A DNA stretch of 45,662 nucleotides from a virus. Where the stretch lies: positions 1 through 45,662 of the IMG/VR virus record IMGVR_UViG_3300048838_000929; one strand, given 5' to 3'. This document shows, piece by piece, positions 6,489 through 12,982 of this stretch. The stretch's first letter is position 1, and every line of letters begins with the position of its first letter. The position numbers and the translations under genes were made by a program. The notes below the pieces were generated by a model. The model saw only the letters and a program-made list of their open reading frames with translations, made no database searches and was not told the origin of the DNA.

Positions 6489-6492
6489 GCCC

Positions 6493-6633
6493 ATGGTGAC
6501 AAAACAGCCCAAGCCATTCCATCATATTCCTGAGCGGGATCGGGTGAAGCCTGGTCCTCAGAAAAAATTCGTGGACGAGCTGATTAGGAAACTGACAGCT
6601 CCCGAGCCGAAGAAGAAGGAGGGGGAAAGGTGA
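6493..6633 (+). CDS. Small basic hypothetical protein
   Basis: 46 aa, ATG at 6493 with AGGGGTGAG upstream; the reading frame upstream belongs to a shadow of the replication gene. Very basic, with Lys/Pro-rich ends and one short helix (KFVDELIRKL). Its stop overlaps the GTG of the next gene. No family recognised. Confidence 0.55.
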   Translation: MVTKQPKPFHHIPERDRVKPGPQKKFVDELIRKLTAPEPKKKEGER

Positions 6634-6887
6634 TTCATTTTTTCATGCGATTTTTAGGCGGAAGTGGGGCAGGCGTGGTGGCTGGTCTGCCAGCGTTTCT
6701 GCTGTCAGCGTCGAGGGAGGAATGTGGCGGGAAATGGGTGGTTGGATTTTCGGAATCTTCAACCACGAACCGGATCACCTGTCAATCCTTCTCGGACTCG
6801 GAAGCAGCACTGCGTGCGATTTCCAACAAGTGCCGCCTTGGGTCAATTGTACGCTACGTTCGTTTTGAGCGGGAGGCCGGCGCATGA
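6630..6887 (+). CDS. Hypothetical protein with hydrophobic N-terminus
   Basis: 85 aa. The GTG at 6630 overlaps the previous stop and follows a GGGGGAAAG SD; the ATG at 6645 is an alternative. Residues about 3-27 (FMRFLGGSGAGVVAGLPAFLL) could be a membrane segment or signal. The remainder (GKWVVGFSES; SEAALRAISNKC) is a compact alpha/beta stretch. Unrecognised. Confidence 0.55.
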   Translation: MIHFFMRFLGGSGAGVVAGLPAFLLSASREECGGKWVVGFSESSTTNRITCQSFSDSEAALRAISNKCRLGSIVRYVRFEREAGA

Positions 6888-7069
6888 AAGGTGAATCGTC
6901 TGAACAGTTTCTGCGTTTGCTCGATATTGGCTGGACCGCTCTGGCGGTGGTTTTCCTGCTGACGATGTATGGCGTGTCGCTGCGTGTGAAAAATCCGCAT
7001 CTCAGTGATCGTGAAATTCATTCCCGCGTGATTGGCTTTTTCTTTGAACACGGAGGCGAGACGCCATGA
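6884..7069 (+). CDS. Small single-span membrane protein
   Basis: 61 aa, starting in a 4-base ATGA overlap. One clear membrane helix (WTALAVVFLLTMYGVSLRV, about residues 17-35) with a cytoplasmic or periplasmic tail of about 25 residues. No family recognised. Part of an overlapping chain of five genes from 6493 to 7712. Confidence 0.65.
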   Translation: MKGESSEQFLRLLDIGWTALAVVFLLTMYGVSLRVKNPHLSDREIHSRVIGFFFEHGGETP

Positions 7070-7326
7070 GGCTTTTAACTCAGGAGGAAGTTTCGATTCT
7101 TCCAGCGGGAACCGAGGTGTGGGTGATCTGGGCCTGGGGTTGGATGCCGAAGCGTTATGTGATTCGGCACCGCGGAGGATTTGCCTGCGCGGTCTGCGAG
7201 GAAACGCCTCAGAAGGTTGCAGGCGTTCTCGGTATGGTGGGGAACACTGTGTTTGACGATCGGGTGTGGATCGCCGAGAAGACGATTCCGGTTCACAGAG
7301 AGCAGGTGGCAGTGTGCATGGCTTGA
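7066..7326 (+). CDS. Hypothetical small protein
   Basis: 86 aa, starting in an ATGA overlap. Beta-rich (VWVIWAWGWMPKRYVI; ACAVCEE) with one C-x2-C, too little to claim a zinc site. It overlaps the start of the nuclease gene. Confidence 0.55.
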   Translation: MRLLTQEEVSILPAGTEVWVIWAWGWMPKRYVIRHRGGFACAVCEETPQKVAGVLGMVGNTVFDDRVWIAEKTIPVHREQVAVCMA

Positions 7327-7712
7327 TTCTGGCTGCGGTTTTGTCTTCGTTCAACAATGTGCAGGTGACGAGGGTTTACGATGGCGACACTTTCATGGTC
7401 AATCTTCCAGCTCAGGCGCCTGTTTTTGGGGAAAACATCAGTGTCCGCATTCTCGGCATTGATACGCCTGAAATTCTGGATGAAAGACCTTGTGCAAGGA
7501 AAGCCGCTCAGGAGGCGCGGGATGCGCTTTCGGGTCTGATGAAGGGTTCCGTGGTGGATCTGGTGAACTGCCAGCGGGACAAGTATTTTCGTCTCGCCTG
7601 TGAGGTGCATCTGGATGGTTGGATGGATGCCGGCGAGGTTTTGCTTTTCATGAATCTCGCAGTTCCGTATGATGGCGGCACGAAACCGAAATGGTACTGT
7701 CGGAGGCCCTGA
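7314..7712 (+). CDS. Staphylococcal nuclease (SNase)-like nuclease
   Basis: 132 aa if started at the GTG at 7314, which has GCAGGTGG upstream; the frame before it overlaps the previous gene. Thermonuclease signatures are present in order: VTRVYDGDTF (Ca2+-binding Asp at about 23-25), VRILGIDTPE (catalytic Arg45 and Glu53), and DKYFRLACEV (Arg93 in place of the usual DKYGR). This is a compact SNase domain that cleaves DNA or RNA. The N-terminus (HGLILAAVLSSF) is hydrophobic and could be a short signal or anchor, so the enzyme might act outside the cytoplasm. Possible roles are host DNA breakdown or processing of recombination intermediates. Confidence 0.85.
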   Translation: MHGLILAAVLSSFNNVQVTRVYDGDTFMVNLPAQAPVFGENISVRILGIDTPEILDERPCARKAAQEARDALSGLMKGSVVDLVNCQRDKYFRLACEVHLDGWMDAGEVLLFMNLAVPYDGGTKPKWYCRRP

Positions 7713-8041
7713 TGAAAACCTATGATCCCAGGAAAGTCAGGATTTCCATAGGCGGTATCGAGATTGAACCTGTGACGGAGGAAATCGCCATGAATGCAGG
7801 CCATCCATCGAATCGAGTCTGTGAGGAAAATCTGGACGATGTTTTCACATATCATGCGGACGCGCGGCGTAATATCCACTACGAAAAGATCCGCGATTCG
7901 GCGAAGGAATTTGCTCGTGCGATTCTTGAAAATTCGCCGGATTGTGCAGATAAGAGCGTTGCGCTCCGAAAGGTTCGTGAAGCGGTAATGGCAGCAAATG
8001 CGGCAGTGGCGCTCGCGCCTGAGTATCCGTGGTCGCAGTGA
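7712..8041 (+). CDS. Acb2/Tad1-like cyclic-nucleotide sponge (predicted anti-CBASS/Thoeris)
   Basis: 109 aa from the ATG at 7712, overlapping the nuclease stop by one base. Residues 41-101 read LDDVFTYH, then YEKIRDSAKEFARAILENSP, then a short Cys/Asp loop, then LRKVREAVMAANAAVAL. This is the pattern of the Acb2 (T4 Vs.4-like) helical-hairpin family, whose hexamers bind and sequester cyclic oligonucleotides made by CBASS, and with Tad1 also ADP-ribose signals of Thoeris. The first 40 residues are not typical of the family: TYDPRKVRISIGGIEI resembles the N-terminus of the tail tube protein encoded at 30910-31338. A strong terminator follows. Family assignment is by motif memory; ligand and host defence are unknown. 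Confidence 0.75.
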   Translation: MKTYDPRKVRISIGGIEIEPVTEEIAMNAGHPSNRVCEENLDDVFTYHADARRNIHYEKIRDSAKEFARAILENSPDCADKSVALRKVREAVMAANAAVALAPEYPWSQ

Positions 8042-8077
8042 GAGAGAGACACCAGTAGTCAGTAAAAGAGTCAGAGG

Positions 8078-8111
8078 CCGCAGGAGGGAATTTTCTTCTT
8101 GCGGTTTTTTT
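8078..8111 (+). terminator. Strong intrinsic terminator
   Basis: CCGCAGGAGGG (from 8078) pairs with TTCTTGCGG (ending 8104), about 11 base pairs counting G-T pairs, followed by seven Ts (8105-8111). It closes the transcription unit ending in the Acb2-like gene. Confidence 0.85.
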
Positions 8112-8166
8112 GTGTGAATCGTAAAAGCGATGCAAGCGTAATTTGATGGAGTGCGCGAAAGTCTGA

Positions 8167-8292
8167 ATGCCTGACGGCACAACGACCGCAGAATCCTCCC
8201 GAGGCATCCCTGCCTTATCCGTTCTGCAGAAATCCCTGGAATGGGAATCCGTCAACCGTCTGTTGAACTGCCTCAAATTTAAGTTTTGTTAG
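8167..8292 (+). CDS. Doubtful 41-aa open frame
   Basis: ATG at 8167 to TAG at 8290-8292, 41 aa with a helical segment (SVLQKSLEWESVNRLLNCL). There is no well-placed SD: GGAG at 8146 is too far away. The only support is that a strong terminator begins eight bases after the stop, so a transcript across this interval ends here. It may be a small gene or part of a non-coding RNA. Confidence 0.25.
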   Translation: MPDGTTTAESSRGIPALSVLQKSLEWESVNRLLNCLKFKFC

Positions 8293-8299
8293 GAATTCA

Positions 8300-8336
8300 G
8301 CGCCGAAACCGTGAGGCCCACGGCGCGATTTTTTTT
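8300..8336 (+). terminator. Intrinsic terminator
   Basis: GCGCCG (8300-8305) pairs with CGGCGC (8321-8326), with a competing inner stem CCGTG/CACGG, followed by eight Ts (8329-8336). This is the second plus-strand terminator within 260 bp, implying a separate short transcript between 8112 and 8336. Confidence 0.75.
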
Positions 8337-8512
8337 CACGCTCGCCTTTCTGCATGGCGAAAAAAAAGCGTGTTGCAATTTTGTTTTCGGTGCTGTAACA
8401 ACGAAAGTGTTTTCGTTGAAAGCCGCTCGGCGTGCGGGACTGGTGAAATACCTGAGCGCCTTGCTTAAATCCTGGAGATGTAAATGTTAGTGTTCCGAGA
8501 AGGGAGCCAGCC
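8337..8512. other. Structured leader upstream of recE-like gene
   Basis: No gene is supported here. CAACGAAA (8399-8406) and TTTCGTTG (8411-8418) form a perfect 8-bp hairpin with loop GTGT. Just upstream, GGCG/CGCC with an A8 run reads as a minus-strand terminator. The GGGAGCC SD of the exonuclease gene is at the end. The region could be a leader controlling recE/recT expression. Confidence 0.45.
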
Positions 8513-9304
8513 ATGGCTCTGATGAAAGATTATTATTCCTACAAAGCCCTCAGCAATTCCGGCATCAAAAGAATTCTGCGATCCCCTGCGCACTTCAAAC
8601 ACTGGCTCTCGGCCGAGCGCAAAATGTCAAAGTCCCTGATTCTCGGGGAATTGGTCCATTATTTTCTCCTGCGTCCCGACCTCGTTGCAGATGAGGTCGC
8701 CGTGTTCGAGAAGGGAAAAACGCTCGACAGCAAACTTGGCAATAAATTTATCCTGAACAACCCGGATAAATTCTGCTGTACCCGCGACCAGTACGAATAT
8801 GCCGAACACGTTTCCAAAACAATCCTGCAGGACAGGCGTGTCAGCCGTTTGATCGGACTGCCCAACGCCAAGCGCGAACACCCGATTATCCAAACAATCA
8901 ATGGAGTGCCCGGAAAAGCACTCTACGATTTGCTCAGTCCCGAAATCATTCTGGATGTGAAAACGCACAGCGACGAAGGCGGATACTTCAATAACGCTGA
9001 AAGTTTCGACGCCAACTTTTTCAAGTATGGCTACGATATTCAGGCCGCATGGTATCAGCGCATGGCTGAAATCTGGGATGGAATGCGCCGCGACGTGCTC
9101 TTTCTGGTGGTCGAAATGGAGGAACCATTCGCCTACACGATTCGGCAGGTTGAGCAGGACGATATGGATTCGGCGTGGACCGATTGCGAACGCGCCATCG
9201 AAATCTATAAGGAATGTCTGGCGACTGACGTTTGGCCTGGTTATCCGTTTGAAATTCGGACCATCAAAAAACCGAAGTGGCGGAAGATGCAGCAAATGGC
9301 ATGA
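8513..9304 (+). CDS. RecE-like 5'-3' exonuclease (DUF3799, PD-(D/E)XK fold)
   Basis: 263 aa, GGGAG SD. The N-terminal YYSYKALSNSGIKRILRSPAHF and GELVHYFLL (His50) are typical of the exonuclease VIII C-terminal domain family. The active-site region has GKALYDLLSP (Asp139) followed by ILDVKTHSDEGG (Asp148, Lys150), i.e. the D-x(n)-D-x-K core, then YDIQAAWYQRM. It should resect double-strand ends to produce 3' single strands for the RecT protein encoded next. Together they supply phage homologous recombination and possibly recombination-dependent replication or genome circularisation. Confidence 0.9.
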   Translation: MALMKDYYSYKALSNSGIKRILRSPAHFKHWLSAERKMSKSLILGELVHYFLLRPDLVADEVAVFEKGKTLDSKLGNKFILNNPDKFCCTRDQYEYAEHVSKTILQDRRVSRLIGLPNAKREHPIIQTINGVPGKALYDLLSPEIILDVKTHSDEGGYFNNAESFDANFFKYGYDIQAAWYQRMAEIWDGMRRDVLFLVVEMEEPFAYTIRQVEQDDMDSAWTDCERAIEIYKECLATDVWPGYPFEIRTIKKPKWRKMQQMA

Positions 9305-9311
9305 ATGCTAA

Positions 9312-9346
9312 AACCCCGCAGGACTGGTGAAGCCTGCAGGGTTTTT
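9312..9346 (+). terminator. Intrinsic terminator between recE-like and downstream genes
   Basis: AACCC-GCAGG (from 9312) pairs with CCTGC-GGGTT (to about 9343) with one C-A mismatch, followed by TTTTT. It starts eight bases after the recE-like stop and lies within the same operon direction, so it is probably an attenuator. Confidence 0.8.
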
Positions 9347-9376
9347 CTCGGATCATTCGACACCTGGAGATGCCCT

Positions 9377-9508
9377 ATGTCCGTAATCAAAATCATAGCG
9401 CGACTGATTCCGTGGCGCAAGCCCTCGTGCGTGAAAAAAAATCCCCAGGTAATGGACACACTCTACCTAACGGGCCGTCAGTGGCTCAATATCCCTATCC
9501 ACAAATGA
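9377..9508 (+). CDS. Small basic hypothetical protein
   Basis: 43 aa, ATG at 9377 with TGGAG at 9364-9368. The N-terminus (SVIKIIARLIPWRK) is an amphipathic basic helix. Unrecognised. The frame upstream crosses the terminator, and the alternative frame from 9370 overlaps recT and is a shadow. Confidence 0.45.
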   Translation: MSVIKIIARLIPWRKPSCVKKNPQVMDTLYLTGRQWLNIPIHK

Positions 9509-9524
9509 AAAAAAGGAGCCAGAC

Positions 9525-10370
9525 ATGGCCAGCGCACCTGCAATCCAGAAACCCAAAACCCCTGAATTCTACCTCGAAACACAGTTTGAGCAGATCAAAA
9601 TGGCACTCCCTCGGCACGTCGATGCAGAGAGGATGCGCCGCATCTGTTTGACGGAACTGCGCAAGAACGACAAATTGCGCGAGGCTGCCAACCGCAACCC
9701 CCTCAGCTTTTTCGGCTCGGTGATCCAGGCTGCACAGCTCGGACTTGAACCAGGATCAGGCCTCGGCCACTGCTACCTGATTCCCTATGGCCAGGAAGTT
9801 CAATTCCAGCTCGGATACCAGGGGATGATCGAACTCGTGATGCGCACAGGAAAACTCGCCAGTCTGAAAACCGGGGTGGTCTGTGACGGCGAACTGTTCA
9901 TCACGGAAACCACGCACGAAGGCGAGATTTTTCGCCACATGCCGGATCTTGAACTGGATATCAGGGACGAGTCAAACATCCGATACGTGTACGCAATCGC
10001 GCGGCTGAAGGGCTCCGAAATCCCGCTCATAGAAATCATGACCAAGGCGCAGGTGAATGCGAACGAGGCCAAAAACCGCAAGGGGCAGAAACGCAGTGGT
10101 CCCTGGAACGATTACTGGCCGGAAATGGCACGTAAAACCGTGTTGCGCAAAATCTATAAAATGCTCCCAAAAAATCCGGAGATGGTGGAGCTGATGGAGC
10201 GCGAGGACGAAGGCAACACGAACATGGCAGACGTTGCCAAACGCGCAGGCCTGGATCGCACCATGGGAGGCAGCAGCCCACAGACGACACGCACAGGAGC
10301 TGCGAGTGTTATGGCCGATATTATGGAAGCCGAAGCAACCGTGACGACAGCCGAGACAAACCCTGTCTGA
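9525..10370 (+). CDS. recT: RecT single-strand annealing protein
   Basis: 281 aa with an AAGGAG SD. It contains the conserved RecT core: FFGSVIQAAQLGLEPGSGLGHCYLIPYG, then FQLGYQGMIELVMRTG, then YAIARLKG, then WPEMARKTVLRKIYKMLP. RecT/Beta-type annealases coat single-stranded DNA and pair complementary strands, here with the RecE-like nuclease encoded immediately upstream. The last about 60 residues are a polar, probably disordered tail. A strong terminator follows the stop. Confidence 0.95.
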   Translation: MASAPAIQKPKTPEFYLETQFEQIKMALPRHVDAERMRRICLTELRKNDKLREAANRNPLSFFGSVIQAAQLGLEPGSGLGHCYLIPYGQEVQFQLGYQGMIELVMRTGKLASLKTGVVCDGELFITETTHEGEIFRHMPDLELDIRDESNIRYVYAIARLKGSEIPLIEIMTKAQVNANEAKNRKGQKRSGPWNDYWPEMARKTVLRKIYKMLPKNPEMVELMEREDEGNTNMADVAKRAGLDRTMGGSSPQTTRTGAASVMADIMEAEATVTTAETNPV

Positions 10371-10382
10371 TTCTCGATAGCG

Positions 10383-10414
10383 GGCGGTGCGGGTGGTTCC
10401 CGCACTGCCTTTTT
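10383..10414 (+). terminator. Strong intrinsic terminator after recT
   Basis: GGCGGTGCGGG (10383-10393) pairs along its full length with CCCGCACTGCC (10399-10409), including one G-T pair; the loop is TGGTT and a T5 run follows (10410-10414). It is among the strongest terminators in the window. Confidence 0.88.
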
Positions 10415-10448
10415 CCCCCACAAATTTCAAAGGCACCTGGAGAAACAA

Positions 10449-10967
10449 ATGCCTCGCACCTACCCGAAAATCCTGCTCGAATTTCACCAAATCGCTGAAC
10501 TGGCACAACTCGCAAGAAACGCAGGGCTGGCCAGGGATGGATACTCGCGTGATGATCAAAATAATTTCCTCAAAATGATGCAGGCCGAGCAGGATTACAC
10601 GGAAAAACTCGTGAAAGAAAATACCGTGCAGAGAGCCGGCGAAACATTTCTCGAAGGAAATCCTCACTGGCTTCCCGAGGACTGCAAAATCGTCTGGACC
10701 GTGCAGAAAAAAGGCCGCCGCTTCCTGCCTCTCGATTTGTCCAGGCGATACCTCGTCTGGCACGTCGCGCCGTGCTGCGGGTGTCGCGCCATGGCCATCA
10801 TGGATCCGGCAGACCAATACCGATACGCCGGCTGCCAGCCCTGCATCAAGGCCTGGGAGGAAGACATGGAGGCGGAATCGCGTCCGCATGTGGAGTACAC
10901 AACGTCCTGCAGAAAATGCGGCAGTTCTGATGTAAACAGGTGCTGGTGTTACGGCGATCCCTATTAA
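10449..10967 (+). CDS. Cysteine-rich hypothetical protein (possible zinc binding)
   Basis: 172 aa with a CTGGAG SD. The N-terminal half is helical. The C-terminal half has two cysteine clusters: PCCGCRAM plus CQPC (about residues 115-135), and CRKCGSSDVNRCWC near the end, which together resemble two zinc-knuckle or ribbon sites. Unrecognised beyond that. It may bind nucleic acid with the adjacent recombination proteins. Confidence 0.65.
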   Translation: MPRTYPKILLEFHQIAELAQLARNAGLARDGYSRDDQNNFLKMMQAEQDYTEKLVKENTVQRAGETFLEGNPHWLPEDCKIVWTVQKKGRRFLPLDLSRRYLVWHVAPCCGCRAMAIMDPADQYRYAGCQPCIKAWEEDMEAESRPHVEYTTSCRKCGSSDVNRCWCYGDPY

Positions 10968-10979
10968 AGAGGTCTGAAC

Positions 10980-11267
10980 ATGCAAAAGGAAAAATGGAGC
11001 GACTGCGATAACGGCGGGAATCCCTCGCGGCCTGAAATCGTCCAAATGTTTCTGGACGCGATAACCAGTCACACGCTGGCGCCAGACGAAATTTACGCCT
11101 ACGTTTTCCTGAAAAACAAACGCGCACACTTCATGACTCTTCCAGCTCCTGCCGGCGAAATCAGGACCGAGATGGGTGCGCGGCTCAGGAAAACCGATGT
11201 GCTGAATCTGGATCTGTCAAAGCGCGGCAAAGGCGTTGTTCGCGTTCACTTTTACGAAGAATACTGA
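10980..11267 (+). CDS. Hypothetical middle-operon protein
   Basis: 95 aa with an AGAGG SD. An alpha/beta protein with PEIVQMFLDAI near residue 20 and a basic C-terminal beta stretch (GKGVVRVHFYEEY). No family recognised. It starts 12 bases after the previous stop and belongs to a tight chain running to 12946. Confidence 0.6.
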   Translation: MQKEKWSDCDNGGNPSRPEIVQMFLDAITSHTLAPDEIYAYVFLKNKRAHFMTLPAPAGEIRTEMGARLRKTDVLNLDLSKRGKGVVRVHFYEEY

Positions 11268-11279
11268 GAGGAAAAAAAC

Positions 11280-11504
11280 ATGGAACCAACTGTAGTTGTT
11301 ATCGGTGAAGGATTCAAATTCAGGAACGCGATGGGCGAGGCCTGGGGATTTGTGAAAAGCCAGCAAATGAAGCATGGCAACGAAACAGCGTTCATCGCCA
11401 TGGCCTACGTCCTCGGAATCGCCTGCAAGTATTCAAAGGACCCGCAGACCTCGCTGCAGAAAGCATACGAGGCCATGAAAAACGGCGTGGAGAGCAGACT
11501 ATGA
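11280..11504 (+). CDS. Hypothetical small protein
   Basis: 74 aa with a GAGAGG SD. Mainly helical (ETAFIAMAYVLGIACKYSKD) without a clear membrane span. Unrecognised. Its stop overlaps the next start in an ATGA. Confidence 0.6.
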   Translation: MEPTVVVIGEGFKFRNAMGEAWGFVKSQQMKHGNETAFIAMAYVLGIACKYSKDPQTSLQKAYEAMKNGVESRL

Positions 11505-11740
11505 CATTCAGCCAGCACACGCTTGGAAAATACTTTCGCAAGGAAGGCAAAATATACAGGCACGTCGTTTACTGTGCCGAGCCCACCGCGACACTTCAAC
11601 TGGTAGGCCACGCCGATCATCAGGTTGGTGGAGCTGTGGGAAGCAGAATCCTGTCGGAATTTGAACCCTTGACCGAAGCTGAGTGCGCACTGCTTGACGA
11701 GGCATTCACTGGCGCCAGCATTCCTGGAGAAAAGGAATGA
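11501..11740 (+). CDS. Hypothetical small protein
   Basis: 79 aa, ATGA overlap at its start. Beta-rich first half (KIYRHVVYCAEPTATLQLVG) and an acidic helical end. Unrecognised; translational coupling with both neighbours is likely. Confidence 0.6.
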   Translation: MTFSQHTLGKYFRKEGKIYRHVVYCAEPTATLQLVGHADHQVGGAVGSRILSEFEPLTEAECALLDEAFTGASIPGEKE

Positions 11741-12015
11741 AAAAAATATCCATGCCGTATGAGGAATATCTGGAGGATGTCGAATCAGCGAAAAATCAGC
11801 TCTATCATGAGCGCGTTGCGCCTGTGATGGATCTTATCGAGGTCGGCGTCAGCGGAGCCAGAACGCACGACGGCGTTCCCCATTGCTACTGGAAATTCCA
11901 GGGAACCGTGGAGGAACTGCTGAACGCGCTCTGCAAAATTCATGGCGTCGATAATCTCCAGCAAACCATGGAGATGCTGGAAAAAAGATTACGAAAACCA
12001 GGGGCGATTGGTTAA
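11737..12015 (+). CDS. Hypothetical small protein
   Basis: 92 aa, ATGA overlap with the previous gene and a GGAG SD. It starts with a helix (YEEYLEDVESAKNQLYHE), followed by a His/Gly-containing loop and a helical end (EELLNALCKIHGVDNLQ). The next gene's ATG follows the stop directly. Unrecognised. Confidence 0.6.
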   Translation: MKKISMPYEEYLEDVESAKNQLYHERVAPVMDLIEVGVSGARTHDGVPHCYWKFQGTVEELLNALCKIHGVDNLQQTMEMLEKRLRKPGAIG

Positions 12016-12276
12016 ATGAATCACGTAGCCGTGATATCAGAAATCATGAGGGATCGTAGCCTTACATTCCAGGCCCGATCACTCTACGCATATCTGTTAA
12101 CAGCTCAGGGCGAAATTCCCTCCCAGAAGGCAATTGCCATGGAAACGGGATGCGCCCTCTCAGTCGTCGCCAAGTATCTGAGGGAGCTGGAGGAAAAAGG
12201 CTGGATCAAACGAAGCCGCATCCGAAACCAGCGAGCACTCCGAACCAGATACGAATTTAAAAGGGAGATGCCATGA
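12016..12276 (+). CDS. Small winged helix-turn-helix protein
   Basis: 86 aa, essentially a single HTH_36-type domain. LTFQARSLYAYLLTAQ is the first helix, PSQKAIAMETGCALSVVAKYL the turn and recognition helix, and LEEKGWIKRSRI the wing. This is the fold found in the N-terminus of the replication protein at 5439-6488, but on its own. It is likely a DNA-binding regulator of the phage operon or an accessory origin-binding protein. Confidence 0.8.
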   Translation: MNHVAVISEIMRDRSLTFQARSLYAYLLTAQGEIPSQKAIAMETGCALSVVAKYLRELEEKGWIKRSRIRNQRALRTRYEFKREMP

Positions 12277-12368
12277 ATTGGGCCGAAGCATTCTTCTATT
12301 CAGTTTGTGTGATTGTTGCCGGATATCTGTTCAAGAAGGTTATGGAGGCCCTTTTAAAACCATGGTGA
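12273..12368 (+). CDS. 31-aa single-span membrane peptide
   Basis: ATGA overlap with the HTH gene and a GGGAG SD (about 12263-12267). One membrane helix (FFYSVCVIVAGYLF) followed by a positively charged amphipathic end (KKVMEALLKPW). One of several tiny membrane proteins in this operon. Function unknown; a toxin-like or holin-accessory role is possible. Confidence 0.55.
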   Translation: MNWAEAFFYSVCVIVAGYLFKKVMEALLKPW

Positions 12369-12377
12369 GGAAAAAAA

Positions 12378-12764
12378 ATGATGAAACCACACGAGGTTTT
12401 CCTGATGAACTTTCTAACCGATGGTGGCCAGGAACAGGGGATCGCCTACCTGCAGGCGCTCGTGGTCTGGCTGGATCACGAAATTCGCTGCGAACGCTAC
12501 GAACAGACGATCGAGAAAGGTATCCATTTCAACCGCGCGGCCTCGTCCTATGCGCGGCGATCCAGGTCCATGGCACTATCCCTGGAGCGCAACATAGAAG
12601 GCCTGACGGAACAATATTCGCGTGCAACCAGGAAGGATGCCGTGGAACTATCGAATAAACTCTCCCTCGCGGATCTGGTGAAGCAGCGCAACCGCCACGC
12701 TGAAATCCTTTCGGCCTATGCCGAGGTGCCAGGGGAACTGAAGAATTATCTGGTGGTCAAATGA
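12378..12764 (+). CDS. Hypothetical helical protein
   Basis: 128 aa, all-helical and charged with a likely coiled coil at about 65-115 (ALSLERNIEGLTEQYSRATR). Its stop overlaps the ATG of the HicA-like gene. Unrecognised. Because it precedes a HicA-like protein it was examined as a HicB antitoxin, but it shows no HicB pattern. Confidence 0.55.
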   Translation: MMKPHEVFLMNFLTDGGQEQGIAYLQALVVWLDHEIRCERYEQTIEKGIHFNRAASSYARRSRSMALSLERNIEGLTEQYSRATRKDAVELSNKLSLADLVKQRNRHAEILSAYAEVPGELKNYLVVK

Positions 12765-12946
12765 AGCGAGGCGAAATGCTCAGGGAATTAAAGGCCAGTG
12801 GCTTTCGCCTGGTTAGAAACGGTCGCCGCCACTCCTACTGGATAAAAGGCTCACAGCGCGTCACCGTCAGCCACGGATCACGCTGGAGCGAGGAAATGAT
12901 TCGTACTCTTTGCATCGCCATCAAAAGGGCAAAATCCGGGGTCTGA
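12761..12946 (+). CDS. hicA-like: HicA-like mRNA interferase family protein, orphan
   Basis: 61 aa, ATGA overlap. MLRELKASGFRLVRNGRRHSYW, then RVTVSHG, then the final helix ETLxxxL-like IRTLCIAIKRA: this is the dsRBD-like HicA/YcfA fold, with the conserved G-x-x-H (His about 24) that acts in mRNA cleavage. No HicB gene is adjacent. It may be a solitary toxin used during takeover, an RNA-binding derivative without toxicity, or a protein controlled by an unrelated partner. Confidence 0.75.
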   Translation: MKRGEMLRELKASGFRLVRNGRRHSYWIKGSQRVTVSHGSRWSEEMIRTLCIAIKRAKSGV

Positions 12947-12962
12947 TCGTCAGGCCCCCTTT
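12938..12962 (+). terminator. Terminator-like hairpin at the end of the HicA-like gene
   Basis: GGGGTCTGA (12938-12946) pairs with TCAGGCCCC (12950-12958) over a 3-nt loop, then CTTT. The 5' arm includes the stop codon of the HicA-like gene. The T-run is short, so it may slow rather than stop polymerase. Confidence 0.55.
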
Positions 12963-12982
12963 ACTTCGAGAAAGGTACACGA

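Noticed and set aside
12378-12764. HicB antitoxin for the adjacent HicA-like protein
   Set aside because: All-helical charged protein with no HicB beta-strand pattern or HTH/RHH end.
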